Origin: CAZSHX01 sp964606895
Lineage (GTDB): Bacteria; Bacteroidota; Ignavibacteria; Kapaibacteriales; UBA2268
Length of the DNA stretch: 42,034 nt
Assembly (NCBI GenBank): GCA_964606895.1
Contig: CAZSHX010000040.1
Span: 1-42,034 of the forward strand
Direction of reading: 5' to 3'
The notes beneath the pieces are model-generated. The model had not been told where the DNA came from, made no database searches, and saw only the letters and a list, made by a program, of their open reading frames with translations. Within the stretch, counting starts at the first letter, position 1; every line of letters starts with the position of its first letter. The translations under genes and the position numbers were made by a program. Below, one piece after another: positions 31,242-40,338 of the stretch.

Positions 31242-33638
31242 TTACTTTACGACATTAATTTTTCTGGTGATTGATTTTTCACCGGATTTGATGACGGCAA
31301 GATAGATGCCGTTTTCCAAACCGGAAACATCAAGTGTTATTCTGCCGCCGATATTAGTGATTTTTGCTGAAGACTGCCGCCCATAAGAATCAAATAAACT
31401 GATTTCCATATTTGATGAAATTCCGGAATATTCAAGCACTGTTTTTGCACCTGCCGGATTCGGGAAAGCCTCGCTGACATACATTTCCTCAGATTCCCGT
31501 GTCTCAACAAGGATTTCCTGGCTATATTTGTATGTGCCATCAAGGTCAATCATTTTCAATCTGTAATAATATGATTTTCCGGGCTGAACTTCGTAGTCTG
31601 CAACCGGTCCGTAGTGAACAATTTTATCGGAAATACCGTTAGCTTTTAGTTCGGAAATCTTTCTGTATTCTGTAATATCACTTGGCAGAACATCTGCTCT
31701 TTCAATTTCAAAGCGGTCGGAATTTCTCTCGCTTGCAGTTGCCCAGCTGAGTACTATTCTATTATTCAGATAGTCAGCATTGAAAGCCATCAATTCCACA
31801 GGAATATCCAAATCAAGTTTGTTGATTGAATCTGCAGGAACAGGCTCCAGAGCAAGAAAAGCCGTGTATAGAGACAGAATCCTGTTATCAATACTTTCAT
31901 GGAGTATCTGATGAATCGTAACGGGATTTTGTACTTTTGTTGTCTCAAGATTAATAATATTTCTGGAAATCCAGATTAGATTTGTCCAATAGTTATAAGG
32001 CGAAGCTTTTGTGGAATCAATAAGTGTTGACTTACTGAATGGCTGACTTCTGTAAAACCCTGAAGCTGTTAGCTCAACAGGAGTAGTACCATAAACTTTA
32101 CCTATTTCAATTACCGGTTTATTGAAATCTATCAGGGATCTATCTTTATAGTTGCTGAAGAATTTTGAATGTGTGAAACCACCTATTGCGGTTGTTTGAA
32201 ACTCGAACTGGTCCAAAGAACCCATAAATTCTTTGAAAGCATTGTTCATTAAAGTTGTCAGATTATTATTGTTATCGTGCGATTTCTGGAAAATTCCTGC
32301 TGTTCTTCGGCAGATATTAGTATAAAAATAATCATTGCCGGTATAATTCAATGCACCAACCGGATATGAATTGTAATTTTTATAGGTAAATGAGCCGATA
32401 TAAATCGGGTTGTAGTATTTTAAATTGCCCTGTATCCAGGTAATTAGTGAGTTGGTTGTATCTCTTGCCCCAACATCGTCAGTATTTGCAAGTAAATAAA
32501 TAATCGTTGTATCTTTTTTTGAATTTATCCAATTGATACCCCACTCAAATAGAGCCCTCATATTGCTATAGCTGTGTATTGAGTCAGGAAGAAGAAATCT
32601 GTCTATTTGAATCTTACCGAGAGAATCGGCATTAACCCAGTCCCAGCTTAACATTCTGACTGTTGTATCCGAGAGAAAAATGTTCAGCTTATCATAAGGT
32701 TTCAAATAATTATTGATTGAGGATTTAATTGCATTACAAATTTCCTGTTTGGTGAAATCAGAATTCGCCTGATCCCATTCCACAAGATATGTTATTTTTT
32801 TTGGAACGGTCAAATCCAAATAATCGGGTGCGTTCATTGCAAGCTGATAGTATGTATATTGAGCATCACAAATCTGACTATAGAATATTCCATTATGAAA
32901 AGTTGCATCAAAAGTTAGTGAATCGAGATTTGAAATATCACTTGAATCAATGTCTGCCGCCCAAACTCTACCAAACTCCAAATCAATAACTTCATTGAAA
33001 ACTACTTTTTTGTTGTTGTTAAATCTTGGATTATGGAAATCGCCATTAGGATATGTTATAAATCTAATTCTTTTTGCTAACTGAGCAGATGCTTTTAGGA
33101 AATTCAAAGGGCAAAATGAAGAGATTGTCTTAGCTTCCCAAACTGATGGAATATACATATTCATTTTTATTCTCCGGGAGTTTGTTCCCGAAACAGGGAA
33201 AACTTTTAATTCATAATCAGTTTGAGTGTTTTTATTTAATATGGAAGGGTCTCTTTTGGTCCATCTGCCCACTGTAGTTTCATAAATCAAACCTGCAGTC
33301 CATCTGTCGCATATTTGTGCCTTGACGATTGTGCTGTCGAACCAAAGCCAAGAGTCATTAATGAAAGAATTTGGGGGTAGTTTGAACTTGAATTCAATTT
33401 CAAGTGAATCAGTATCGCTTTTGTAAGATGAACCACGTGCCGAGAATCTGATGTAGGCTCTGTATTCGATATAAGCTCCTTGCGGAATGGCTCTGATAAC
33501 TAATTCATCAATTGAACCGGGCTGGCTTCCACTACCTCCGCGAGGCTGTAGGATTCGGAGAGTAGCCTGTGATTGAAGTGCAATAAATGAGAAGCATGAA
33601 ATAATCAATACTGCCAATAAAAATTTGAATGATTTCAT
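31242..33638 (-). CDS. Large secreted protein with VIT-like domain and T9SS sorting tail
   Basis: 798 residues. A signal peptide (FLLAVLIISCFSFIALQSQA) leads into a VIT-like domain (residues 40-190: AYIEYRAYIRFSARGS, FKFKLPPNSFINDSWLWF, then ICDRWTAGLIYETTVGRWTKRDPSILNK and RRIKMNMYIPSVWE). This is the inter-alpha-trypsin fold with the A-x-x-I-Y-E-x-x... D-P-x-x-L pattern. A von Willebrand A-like region may follow (KKITYLVEWDQANSDF, DTTIIYLLANTDDVGARD) but lacks a clear metal site. A fibronectin-like segment (ELMAFNADYLNNRIVLSWATASERNSDRFEIER, read as ATASERNSDRFEIER) leads to the T9SS tail (FPNPAGAKTVLEYSG, LDVSGLENGIYLAVI). It should be exported to the surface. The ATG follows GGGGATTTTGAT. 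Function unknown. Confidence 0.75.
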   Translation of the reverse strand: MKSFKFLLAVLIISCFSFIALQSQATLRILQPRGGSGSQPGSIDELVIRAIPQGAYIEYRAYIRFSARGSSYKSDTDSLEIEFKFKLPPNSFINDSWLWFDSTIVKAQICDRWTAGLIYETTVGRWTKRDPSILNKNTQTDYELKVFPVSGTNSRRIKMNMYIPSVWEAKTISSFCPLNFLKASAQLAKRIRFITYPNGDFHNPRFNNNKKVVFNEVIDLEFGRVWAADIDSSDISNLDSLTFDATFHNGIFYSQICDAQYTYYQLAMNAPDYLDLTVPKKITYLVEWDQANSDFTKQEICNAIKSSINNYLKPYDKLNIFLSDTTVRMLSWDWVNADSLGKIQIDRFLLPDSIHSYSNMRALFEWGINWINSKKDTTIIYLLANTDDVGARDTTNSLITWIQGNLKYYNPIYIGSFTYKNYNSYPVGALNYTGNDYFYTNICRRTAGIFQKSHDNNNNLTTLMNNAFKEFMGSLDQFEFQTTAIGGFTHSKFFSNYKDRSLIDFNKPVIEIGKVYGTTPVELTASGFYRSQPFSKSTLIDSTKASPYNYWTNLIWISRNIINLETTKVQNPVTIHQILHESIDNRILSLYTAFLALEPVPADSINKLDLDIPVELMAFNADYLNNRIVLSWATASERNSDRFEIERADVLPSDITEYRKISELKANGISDKIVHYGPVADYEVQPGKSYYYRLKMIDLDGTYKYSQEILVETRESEEMYVSEAFPNPAGAKTVLEYSGISSNMEISLFDSYGRQSSAKITNIGGRITLDVSGLENGIYLAVIKSGEKSITRKINVVK

Positions 33639-33709
33639 ATCAAAATCCCCTATATTTAAAATAAAAATATATTTTTGTCATTTTAATAACTACATGACAC
33701 ATGAAACGC

Positions 33710-33728
33710 AAAAACGTCTCACGTTTTT
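33710..33728. terminator. Small hairpin with T-run in the divergent gap
   Basis: AAAAACGT-CTC-ACGTTTTT followed by two more T. It lies upstream of two divergent genes, so its role is uncertain: it may be a leftover terminator or a leader hairpin of the minus-strand gene. The rest of 33639-33934 is AT-rich with no clear promoter. Confidence 0.3.
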
Positions 33729-33934
33729 TTGAAAATAAAGTTAGTTGTGCCTAAATATTTTGTACAAAATTTCTATAACTCACTAATTAATAATTATTTA
33801 TAAAAATCATATTATTTTTAAGAATTTTTAAGCATACTGCTAAATTTCTCAGAAATCATAATTTTTATTTTATTTCGTGTTTCATTTTGAATAATATTAT
33901 TTTATGATTTAATTATATTTCGAGAGGACTTAAA

Positions 33935-34588
33935 TTGAAGGGGAAAACTGCTTTACTTTTTGGAGCTTCCGGTTTGGTTGGCTCGCATTTGCTCGAAGAG
34001 CTGATTCATGACAATAATTATACCTCTATCAAACTATTTTCTCGTAAACATATAGAAATTAGTAATAGCAAGGTTATCCAGTATGTGGTAAATTTCAATC
34101 GTCTTGAAGAGTTTTCTGCATTAATGACCGGTGATGTAATGTTTTGCTGTTTGGGTACAACAATTGGAAAAGTCGGCTCTCAGATTGCTTTCAGAAATGT
34201 TGATTATGTTATTCCCGTGAAGCTTGCCTATATAGCAAAGAAGAATTATATTGATAAATTCCTCGTCGTTTCTTCGATTGGTGCAAACAAGAATTCAAAT
34301 AAATTCTATTTGAAAACCAAAGGAGAAATGGAAGCATCTGTTATTCAATCCGGAGTTTATAAAATCGGGATAATCAGACCTTCTTTGCTTCTTGGAAAAA
34401 GAGAAGAGTTCCGTTTTGGTGAGACTTTATTTAAAGCACTATCCCCTATAATGAATATTTTCCTGCAGGGTTCTCTCCGAAAATACAGAGGAATACAAGC
34501 CGAGCAGGTAGCAAGAGCCATGCTCGAAATTGCCGAAACACTTGAAAGTGTTAAATATTTTGAATCTCAAGAACTGGAAAATTATTAA
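33935..34588 (+). CDS. NAD(P)-binding atypical short-chain dehydrogenase
   Basis: 217 residues. The Rossmann motif GASGLVG is at residues 10-16, CCLGTT follows strand 4, VVSSIGAN gives the serine (113-114) and YLKTK gives Y125-x3-K129, the catalytic pair of extended/atypical SDRs. The size and pattern match the HTATIP2/YwnB-type group of NAD(P)H-binding oxidoreductases; the substrate is unknown. The start is TTG (33935) with GAGAGGA in front; no ATG occurs near the conserved N-terminus. The following thiamine-binding protein gene starts 57 bases downstream and may be co-transcribed. Cytoplasmic. Confidence 0.8.
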   Translation: MKGKTALLFGASGLVGSHLLEELIHDNNYTSIKLFSRKHIEISNSKVIQYVVNFNRLEEFSALMTGDVMFCCLGTTIGKVGSQIAFRNVDYVIPVKLAYIAKKNYIDKFLVVSSIGANKNSNKFYLKTKGEMEASVIQSGVYKIGIIRPSLLLGKREEFRFGETLFKALSPIMNIFLQGSLRKYRGIQAEQVARAMLEIAETLESVKYFESQELENY

Positions 34589-34645
34589 ATTATCTAAAAA
34601 AACATTAGAAAATCATTCTTAATATTAATTTAAAGAAAGAAAATT

Positions 34646-34954
34646 ATGGTACTTCTTGAATTTGCAATGTTCCCAACAGATAAGGGCGAAAGCGTCAGCC
34701 AATACGTTTCTCAAATCATTAACCTGATTGACGAAAGCGGAATAACTTATAAACTAACTCCTATGGGTACGATACTGGAAGGACAATGGGACGAAGTTAT
34801 GGCAGTTGTTACAGCGTGCTTCAAAAAGCTTGAACCGCAAAGCAACCGTATTTCCAGCTCAATTAAAGTTGATTACCGCAAAACCGGTGAATCACGGATG
34901 AAATCCAAAATTCAAAAAATTGAATCCATTTTGAAAAAGGAAGTTCAGTCATGA
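34646..34954 (+). CDS. MTH1187/YkoF-type thiamine-binding protein
   Basis: 102 residues, usual length (UPF0045). LLEFAMFPTDKGESVSQYVSQI (first part LLEFAMFPTDKGES), YKLTPMGTILEGQWDEVM and RISSSIKVDYRKTGESRM match the family, which forms a ferredoxin-like tetramer that binds thiamine or thiazole-type ligands. AAAGAAAG precedes the ATG. It overlaps the following metallo-hydrolase gene by four bases (ATGA), so the two are translationally coupled. Confidence 0.85.
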   Translation: MVLLEFAMFPTDKGESVSQYVSQIINLIDESGITYKLTPMGTILEGQWDEVMAVVTACFKKLEPQSNRISSSIKVDYRKTGESRMKSKIQKIESILKKEVQS

Positions 34955-35790
34955 AAATAAAGAAATTTCTAATCTGGGGTGGAAGTATCTTTTTGCTGAT
35001 TGTTGCCGGATTGGTTATTTATTTTCTTCCGGCTTACAGTTTCTTTTTCAATACTGAAATTGATAACATTGATGTCAATTTAACTATTTACCGAGGTGGA
35101 GGAGGGAACAGTTGTCTGCTTGTTGCAGATAGTGCCGTGGTTGTTATTGATACAAAGATGATGGGAAGTGCCGAAGAGCTTTATAAGATGGCTAAGGAAA
35201 AAGCCGGTAAAAAGCCTATTATTGTAATTAATACTCATTCTCATGGCGACCACGTCAAAGGGAATCATTATTATAAGGGTTCAAAAATTTATATTGGGAA
35301 TTATGATAAAGAATACCTGAAACGCGAAATTGCCGAAGAAAACATGCCGACGGATTTCATCAAAGATAGTCTGACTTTATATCTCGGAAACGAAACAGTC
35401 GAAATTGTAAATCTCGGGCAGGCACATACTTACAACGATATGGTTATTTATCTGAGAAGCAGAAAAATGCTGATTGTGGGTGATCTCGTGTTCAATAATG
35501 TCAATCCTGTTTTGAAAACTGCGAATGGTGCAGACGTTGACAAATGGATGAAAATCCTGGAAACTATCCTGTCCAAATGGGAAATCAAAACAATTGTTCC
35601 CGGGCATGGCATCCTCGGTGGAACCGAAATAGCCCGTTCATTACTCCAATATTTCAAGGATATGAAAACAGCGGCGGCAGATCCGGCCAAAGAAAGCGGA
35701 ATAAAAACAAAGTACAAAGACTGGACAACTCTTCCCGGAATGGCATCACCAAGTCTTACGATCGATTTTATAAGGAATATGAAGAAATGA
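34951..35790 (+). CDS. Membrane-anchored metallo-beta-lactamase-fold hydrolase
   Basis: 279 residues. Residues 5-32 form a membrane anchor, so the catalytic domain probably faces the periplasm. The metal ligands are complete: THSHGDH (His96, His98, Asp100, His101), LGQAHTYNDMVIYL (His159), GDLVFN (Asp178) and VPGHG (His219). The arrangement is like that of the subclass B1/quinoprotein relay MBL proteins (LGQAHT...). Reactions of this family include hydrolysis of beta-lactams, thioesters and lactones; this member cannot be assigned. The start codon overlaps the thiamine-binding gene stop. The C-terminus ends with a helix (SPSLTIDFIRNMKK). Confidence 0.8.
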   Translation: MKIKKFLIWGGSIFLLIVAGLVIYFLPAYSFFFNTEIDNIDVNLTIYRGGGGNSCLLVADSAVVVIDTKMMGSAEELYKMAKEKAGKKPIIVINTHSHGDHVKGNHYYKGSKIYIGNYDKEYLKREIAEENMPTDFIKDSLTLYLGNETVEIVNLGQAHTYNDMVIYLRSRKMLIVGDLVFNNVNPVLKTANGADVDKWMKILETILSKWEIKTIVPGHGILGGTEIARSLLQYFKDMKTAAADPAKESGIKTKYKDWTTLPGMASPSLTIDFIRNMKK

Positions 35791-35930
35791 AATAGTGGTC
35801 AATCTAATAGTGAAGATTTGGGGTTGTTTTGTTGCCGAAGAAAAATATTCAATTGTTCCCTAAAAAATATTAGGAAAGAAGAGAATTGTTGAATATATTT
35901 GTTTTTATTTACACATTAAAGGTTGGAAAA

Positions 35931-36428
35931 ATGAGAATAATAACAAGCAGTTTCGTTTTATTTTGTCTTTTGTTTTCAATTTCAATAGCACAAACACCAT
36001 TAGCAACCAAAAAAATTGGCGGCTATTCGACTGAATGGGAAATTAAATTAATTGATTATGGTAAAGATAACAAGGTAATGATTTTTGATTTTTTAGTTAC
36101 TTTGAAAAAAGGCAAAGAGGCTATTTACGGTATCGGCAGAGGAAATAAAGCCACCCGATTAATGGAATCTGACGGCTCCGAACGAAATGATACATGGATT
36201 CAGCTTGGGGCAAAGAAATCTTCGGAAAATGTATTGCAGTTCAGCGGCACTCCAACATACATCTCAAATATGTTCTCAATTGATGTTCCAATTAAATTGC
36301 AGATCAGATTTGATGCAGTTGAATCGGACGATTTCTCTCTTGTGGGTTTTTATATTGCCGATGATACTAATTATGGAGCAAGTGGCGGCTATAAAGTTGA
36401 GTTCAAAAGAGCTGAAATAAAAAGATAA
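35931..36428 (+). CDS. Exported hypothetical protein
   Basis: 165 residues from the ATG at 35931; a TTG further up gives a longer frame, but the signal peptide (RIITSSFVLFCLLFSISIA, then QTPLA) and an AGGTTGG site favour 35931. The mature part is beta-rich (EWEIKLIDYGKDNKVMIFDFLV, split as EWEIKLIDYGKD and VMIFDFLV) and has no Cys. I do not recognise the family. It stands alone after the metallo-hydrolase gene. Confidence 0.65.
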   Translation: MRIITSSFVLFCLLFSISIAQTPLATKKIGGYSTEWEIKLIDYGKDNKVMIFDFLVTLKKGKEAIYGIGRGNKATRLMESDGSERNDTWIQLGAKKSSENVLQFSGTPTYISNMFSIDVPIKLQIRFDAVESDDFSLVGFYIADDTNYGASGGYKVEFKRAEIKR

Positions 36429-36497
36429 CGCAAAAGATTTAATAAGCAGAAACGATGAATTAATTTTAATTTCTTTTTCTAATTTTTTCCACACTTT

Positions 36498-36519
36498 GGT
36501 CAGGAGTTGCCTCCTGACC
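36498..36519. repeat. Short hairpin GGTCAGGAG-TTGC-CTCCTGACC
   Basis: A 9-bp perfect stem with a 4-base loop, 70 bases after the exported protein gene. It has no T-run. By its GC content and position it resembles the other short palindromic repeats of the window. Confidence 0.45.
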
Positions 36520-36536
36520 TGAGAGGAATAAAAATA

Positions 36537-36641
36537 TTATTTTATTCCGACAATGACCTTGTTTTGAGTTCGGATATTCTTGACATTTTCACTCGGATTC
36601 TTCATGACTAATTCGATTATTATAGCACCAACTTCCAACAT
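36537..36641 (-). pseudogene. Possible LacI-type regulator, C-terminal fragment
   Basis: In the frame ending TAA at 36537-36539 the minus strand reads MLEVGAIIIELVMKNPSENVKNIRTQNKV (split: MLEVGAIIIELVMKNPSE and NVKNIRTQNKV). The pattern M-x-x-G-x-x-x-x-x-L, then N-P-S-E-N-V-K-N-I-R, is like the last helix and strand of LacI-type sensor domains, which usually end LPTELIVRES. Only about 35-45 residues remain, overlapping the stop of the 37011-36661 gene on the same strand. Low confidence. Confidence 0.25.
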
Positions 36642-36660
36642 GTCTTTGTTTGAATTATAA

Positions 36661-37011
36661 TTAAACCAGTCTATTTTCTAATTCTAAAATAAGTTCTTGA
36701 CAAGCCGTTATTATTTCAAACTCGGATTTTTTTTCGAATTCATCAGCCCTTTCATCTTTCTTTTTAAGAGCTTCTTCCTCCCATGATTTACGAACATTAT
36801 CTTCAAGAGGTAAATCGTCAAATTCAGAATCAATTGCTTTTATACATATAAATCTATCATCCATATCTAATTCAAAATCAATAAGATAAGGTATAAGCAA
36901 TCGAACTCCTATAAAAGGACGGTATTTGCCTCTTACAATCTCTTCGGCAAGTTTAATAACTTCTTTATAGACCAGGGTCTCTTTTTGCTGACTTTCTATT
37001 TTTAAGCCCAT
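36661..37011 (-). CDS. Hypothetical protein, helical, acidic
   Basis: 116 residues, about one third charged. It has no signal peptide or membrane segment. EELALKKKDERADEFEKKSEFE-like C-terminal helices (read EEALKKKDERADEFEKK) may form a coiled coil, and RGKYRPFIGVRLLIPYLIDFELD is the most hydrophobic part. I do not recognise a family. It lies 41 bases after the DUF2442 gene on the same strand, so the pair may be an operon. Confidence 0.5.
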   Translation of the reverse strand: MGLKIESQQKETLVYKEVIKLAEEIVRGKYRPFIGVRLLIPYLIDFELDMDDRFICIKAIDSEFDDLPLEDNVRKSWEEEALKKKDERADEFEKKSEFEIITACQELILELENRLV

Positions 37012-37052
37012 ATTGGTTTGAGTAGTTATTTAAACATTTAGCACAATTTATT

Positions 37053-37286
37053 TCACGTAATTTTCTCATAAAGAAATTCGGGTGCCAAATCTGCTCCATT
37101 TTCCCAGACTAACGTATTCATGATTTTAGAAACCTTGAACTTCTTGAATTTATTTAAGTCCCTCAAAGGTTCAAAAATTTGACCCCACAAATCATCTGCA
37201 AGATCGGCAATTCCGGAATTCCCATCATTAAATTCTAACCGGATTTTATAATCTTTATAATACTGAGCATTTGTAACTTCAATCAT
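37053..37286 (-). CDS. DUF2442-family small protein
   Basis: 77 residues. The sequence IEVTNAQYYKDYKIRLEF, then GIADLADDLWGQIFEPLRD, FKKFKVSKIMNTLVWENGADLAPEFLY (split by reading) matches DUF2442, in which the motif W-x-N-G-x-D-x-x-P-E-x-L is diagnostic. Such proteins often pair with DUF4160 proteins and are suspected toxin-antitoxin components; no DUF4160 gene is adjacent here. It starts 25 bases after the beta-barrel gene on the same strand. Confidence 0.7.
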   Translation of the reverse strand: MIEVTNAQYYKDYKIRLEFNDGNSGIADLADDLWGQIFEPLRDLNKFKKFKVSKIMNTLVWENGADLAPEFLYEKIT

Positions 37287-37311
37287 AATATTACTCTATG
37301 CACTGAACCCC

Positions 37312-40188
37312 TTAAAACATCGGTCCGAACATCTTGAATTTTCTGAGATTATAGGTAAATGTCAGCATCACGTATTGCTGAAGAACCTGATTCTGCGAAT
37401 ATTCCACATAATAATCCGTTACGCTGGTGTTGTAGCTCTTGTTTTGTTTGAGGGCATCGAAAACCGACAGCTTGATTTCGGCTGAATTATTTTCAAGAAA
37501 CTTTTTGCCGATTCCGAAATTCAAAAGATTGTAGGCACTATTGTTCTGAACAAGTCCTGAATAAGCCTGATTGCGGAAATCTGCCTCAAGGAAAAATCCG
37601 CTCCAGAATATCCATTTCAAATTTACAGCGGTTGTGTAGCTGTTGTATTTGTTGTCCAGACTTGACTGAAGTGTGTTCTTAGTTGAAACCAGACTTGCCC
37701 TTGATGAAATAGTGAAATCAAGATTCTCGCTTATATTACTACTCAATACCAGAATGAAATTCATATTGAACATATTCGAAAAATTGCTTTCTCCGTTAAC
37801 AAGACTGGGCGTTCTTGTATAAATCCCGCCTGCATTCAAATTGATATTCGAGCTCATGAAAATCAAAGGAAAGCCGTAGGTTAAAAATGCCGTTGCATTC
37901 CAAAAGCCATCGAGATTAATAGGTTTGCTCAATTGAGCTCCCGGAGGCAGGATAACTTTATCAGCTAAAGTATCAGGTCTTAGCATTTTATTAAAAGTTG
38001 TAGAAGTTCCGATGTAATCTGTTCGATAGCTGAAGTTGACAAAGCCGTGGAAAATATTAGTGAAATCCTCGCTGAAATTTGCAAACCGTGCCATAATCGA
38101 ATTTGTGTATTGCTGTTTCAAATCGGGATTACCTATTGATAATTGCGTTGGGTTTGAGTTGTCAAGAACGTTTTGCAACTGCTGAATCGAAGGCATGTTA
38201 GTATTGGTTCTGTAGTTTATGAATAAATTCGACTGCTTGGAAAATTTGTAATTAAACCTCAACGAAGGCAATACATTGCTGAAACTTGTAGTAATGTTAT
38301 AGTCTTTCGGATAAACCTGTGCACTTTTCAATTCTGCATTCTGATAGACTACCATCGCGGTTACGTTCATTTTATCGTTTTTGTAGCGGTAGCCTGCTCC
38401 TGCTTTATTGGTCAGATAGTTGTTATCAAATGAATTTGAAAGAACCGAATCGAGAAGGTCGTAGCTTGAGCTTATATTGTCGAAATTGTAAGTTCTTTTG
38501 TCGGTATAGTTTGAGTTGTAGCCCAATGTGTAGTTCAACTGCAACTGCCCGCCTTCGTGCAAAGGCTCGGTATAGACAGCATTTGCTGAAAGACCGTAAC
38601 CGCCGGTAGGAACATCCGACTGTTGATTCAAACTGCTGTTAATGGTTGAATCTTGCCTTATGAACGAATTAGAATTAAGTAAATCGCTCGAACCTGTTTT
38701 GTCGTTGTAACTTGTAGTTATGCTCAGTGATGCTGTTCTGCCCGGGATAAATCTGTGCCTGAGGAGTAGGTCATTCGAAAAGTTCAATCCCGAATAATCT
38801 GAACCGTAATCACTTTTAGTAGTGTTAATTGGAGTATTGTTCAAAAGCATGTTGTTGCTGTTCAGGTCATTTCCGACTTTACTCTTCTGAATTGTCAGAT
38901 ATGGTTGAATAATTACTGAGTTGCTTGTGTCAATCTGCCAGTTGAATTTGAAATTCATTCTGTGGTTTTGATTCACCTGATTTGTCTTGCTCGTCTGAAG
39001 GAAATTGGGAAGCGAATCGGACTGAATGAGATAGTCCCTGTTTGAAAACTGGTTGTTGTTATTGTCGGTATAATTGATGAAGTAACTTCCCGAAAAATCG
39101 ATATTTTCAGCCCATGCATCGTTATAATTTAGTCCTACTGCATGTGTAGTACTCACTCCGTCAAGCGGACCCGAGAAAAAGTCTGACATTCCGGCGCCCA
39201 TCCCTCCTCCGCCACCGCCGAAAATCTTTTGGTCGCCTCTTTGCTGAGTCATCTGCATTCCGCCGAACATTCTGGCTCCTGCCTGACGGAACTGTTGTCC
39301 CTGCCTGCCGCCGCCACCAAACATATCCAGAATATCCATAAATGCAAAATTCTGCTGATTGATATTGTTGGTTAGTCCAAGAAGAGAAATCCTCTGGGGA
39401 CCGTTGAAATAGTTAGCATTCAGCGAGCCAATGTATTTACTGTCCGTGCCGTATCCAATGCTTCCTTTCCCGAACTGACCGTTCATTTTTGTTCTTTTTG
39501 TAAGAATATTTAAGGTTTTGGATGAATTTCCGTCGTCGAAGCCTGAGAATTCGGATTGGTCGCTCATTTTGTCGTAAATCTGAACTTTGTCAATAAGTTC
39601 TGCAGGCAAGTTTTTCAATGCAACCGAAGGGTCATCCCCGAAAAATGGTTTGCCGTCCACCAAAACTTTTTTAACATCTTCTCCGTGAGCTTTCACTCCC
39701 GTTTGGTCAATCTGAATGCCGGGCATTTTCTTGACGAGGTCTTCGGCAGTTGCGTCGGGCTGAGTTTTGAATCTGCTGGCATTTATAATTGTTGTGTCTT
39801 CTCTTTGTTCGCCGACTGGAGCCTTGGCGGTAACTTCGATTTCGGGAGTATTCACGGATGATATTTTTACGGGTACTTCACCGAGATTCACATCTTTTCG
39901 TGCGGAGATATTGAGTTCCTGCTCGAGAGAATCGTAGCCGATGTAGGTAATCCGCAATGTATATGTACCTTTTTTTACCATTGCAAGACTAAACTCGCCT
40001 TTTGCGTTCGTAATATCATGGTATTTCACATCCCGTGCTGAATTCATCAAAACTACCGTAGCACTAATGAGTGCCGATTTTGTGTCGCTGTCCACTGCTT
40101 TTCCCTTAACCGACACTTCCTGAGCCGAACCTATCTGAAATCCGGCAATCAATAGCAATATCCATAAAACCAATTTTTTCATCTTCAA
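37312..40188 (-). CDS. Outer-membrane beta-barrel protein, TonB-receptor-like with carboxypeptidase-type domain
   Basis: 958 residues. A signal peptide (KKLVLWILLLIAGFQIGSA) precedes a carboxypeptidase-like regulatory domain (about 25-105: VKGKAVDSDTKSALISATVVL, split VKGKAVDSDTKSAL). A plug-like domain follows (INASRFKTQPDATAEDLVKKMPGIQIDQ, read as DATAEDLVKKMPGIQ). The barrel region to the C-terminus is rich in alternating strands and aromatic residues and ends LRKFKMFGPMF. A Gly-, Met- and Gln-rich stretch lies near 285-345 (FGGGGRQGQQFRQAG, FGGGGGGMGAGM), typical of this outer-membrane family (OMP_b-brl_3). No TonB box is obvious, so transport of an unknown substrate or an assembly role are both possible. 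It heads a run with two small genes downstream. Confidence 0.8.
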   Translation of the reverse strand: MKMKKLVLWILLLIAGFQIGSAQEVSVKGKAVDSDTKSALISATVVLMNSARDVKYHDITNAKGEFSLAMVKKGTYTLRITYIGYDSLEQELNISARKDVNLGEVPVKISSVNTPEIEVTAKAPVGEQREDTTIINASRFKTQPDATAEDLVKKMPGIQIDQTGVKAHGEDVKKVLVDGKPFFGDDPSVALKNLPAELIDKVQIYDKMSDQSEFSGFDDGNSSKTLNILTKRTKMNGQFGKGSIGYGTDSKYIGSLNANYFNGPQRISLLGLTNNINQQNFAFMDILDMFGGGGRQGQQFRQAGARMFGGMQMTQQRGDQKIFGGGGGGMGAGMSDFFSGPLDGVSTTHAVGLNYNDAWAENIDFSGSYFINYTDNNNNQFSNRDYLIQSDSLPNFLQTSKTNQVNQNHRMNFKFNWQIDTSNSVIIQPYLTIQKSKVGNDLNSNNMLLNNTPINTTKSDYGSDYSGLNFSNDLLLRHRFIPGRTASLSITTSYNDKTGSSDLLNSNSFIRQDSTINSSLNQQSDVPTGGYGLSANAVYTEPLHEGGQLQLNYTLGYNSNYTDKRTYNFDNISSSYDLLDSVLSNSFDNNYLTNKAGAGYRYKNDKMNVTAMVVYQNAELKSAQVYPKDYNITTSFSNVLPSLRFNYKFSKQSNLFINYRTNTNMPSIQQLQNVLDNSNPTQLSIGNPDLKQQYTNSIMARFANFSEDFTNIFHGFVNFSYRTDYIGTSTTFNKMLRPDTLADKVILPPGAQLSKPINLDGFWNATAFLTYGFPLIFMSSNINLNAGGIYTRTPSLVNGESNFSNMFNMNFILVLSSNISENLDFTISSRASLVSTKNTLQSSLDNKYNSYTTAVNLKWIFWSGFFLEADFRNQAYSGLVQNNSAYNLLNFGIGKKFLENNSAEIKLSVFDALKQNKSYNTSVTDYYVEYSQNQVLQQYVMLTFTYNLRKFKMFGPMF

Positions 40189-40338
40189 ATCCTAAAATTA
40201 CACTTCTGACAAAGTGTATAGACATTACTTCACACAAAAAAGTTTAAGTCAGGCACCAAGTAAAATCAATAATTCTTGCTTTCTTCAACAAAAAGTTATA
40301 TATTTATTTTTTGTAGTTAGAGTATTTATTGGAAAAAA

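Noticed and set aside
37312..40188. SusC-type nutrient receptor
   Set aside because: There is no SusD partner and no clear TonB box or SusC signature; the family resemblance is to outer-membrane beta-barrel proteins with a Gly-rich insert.
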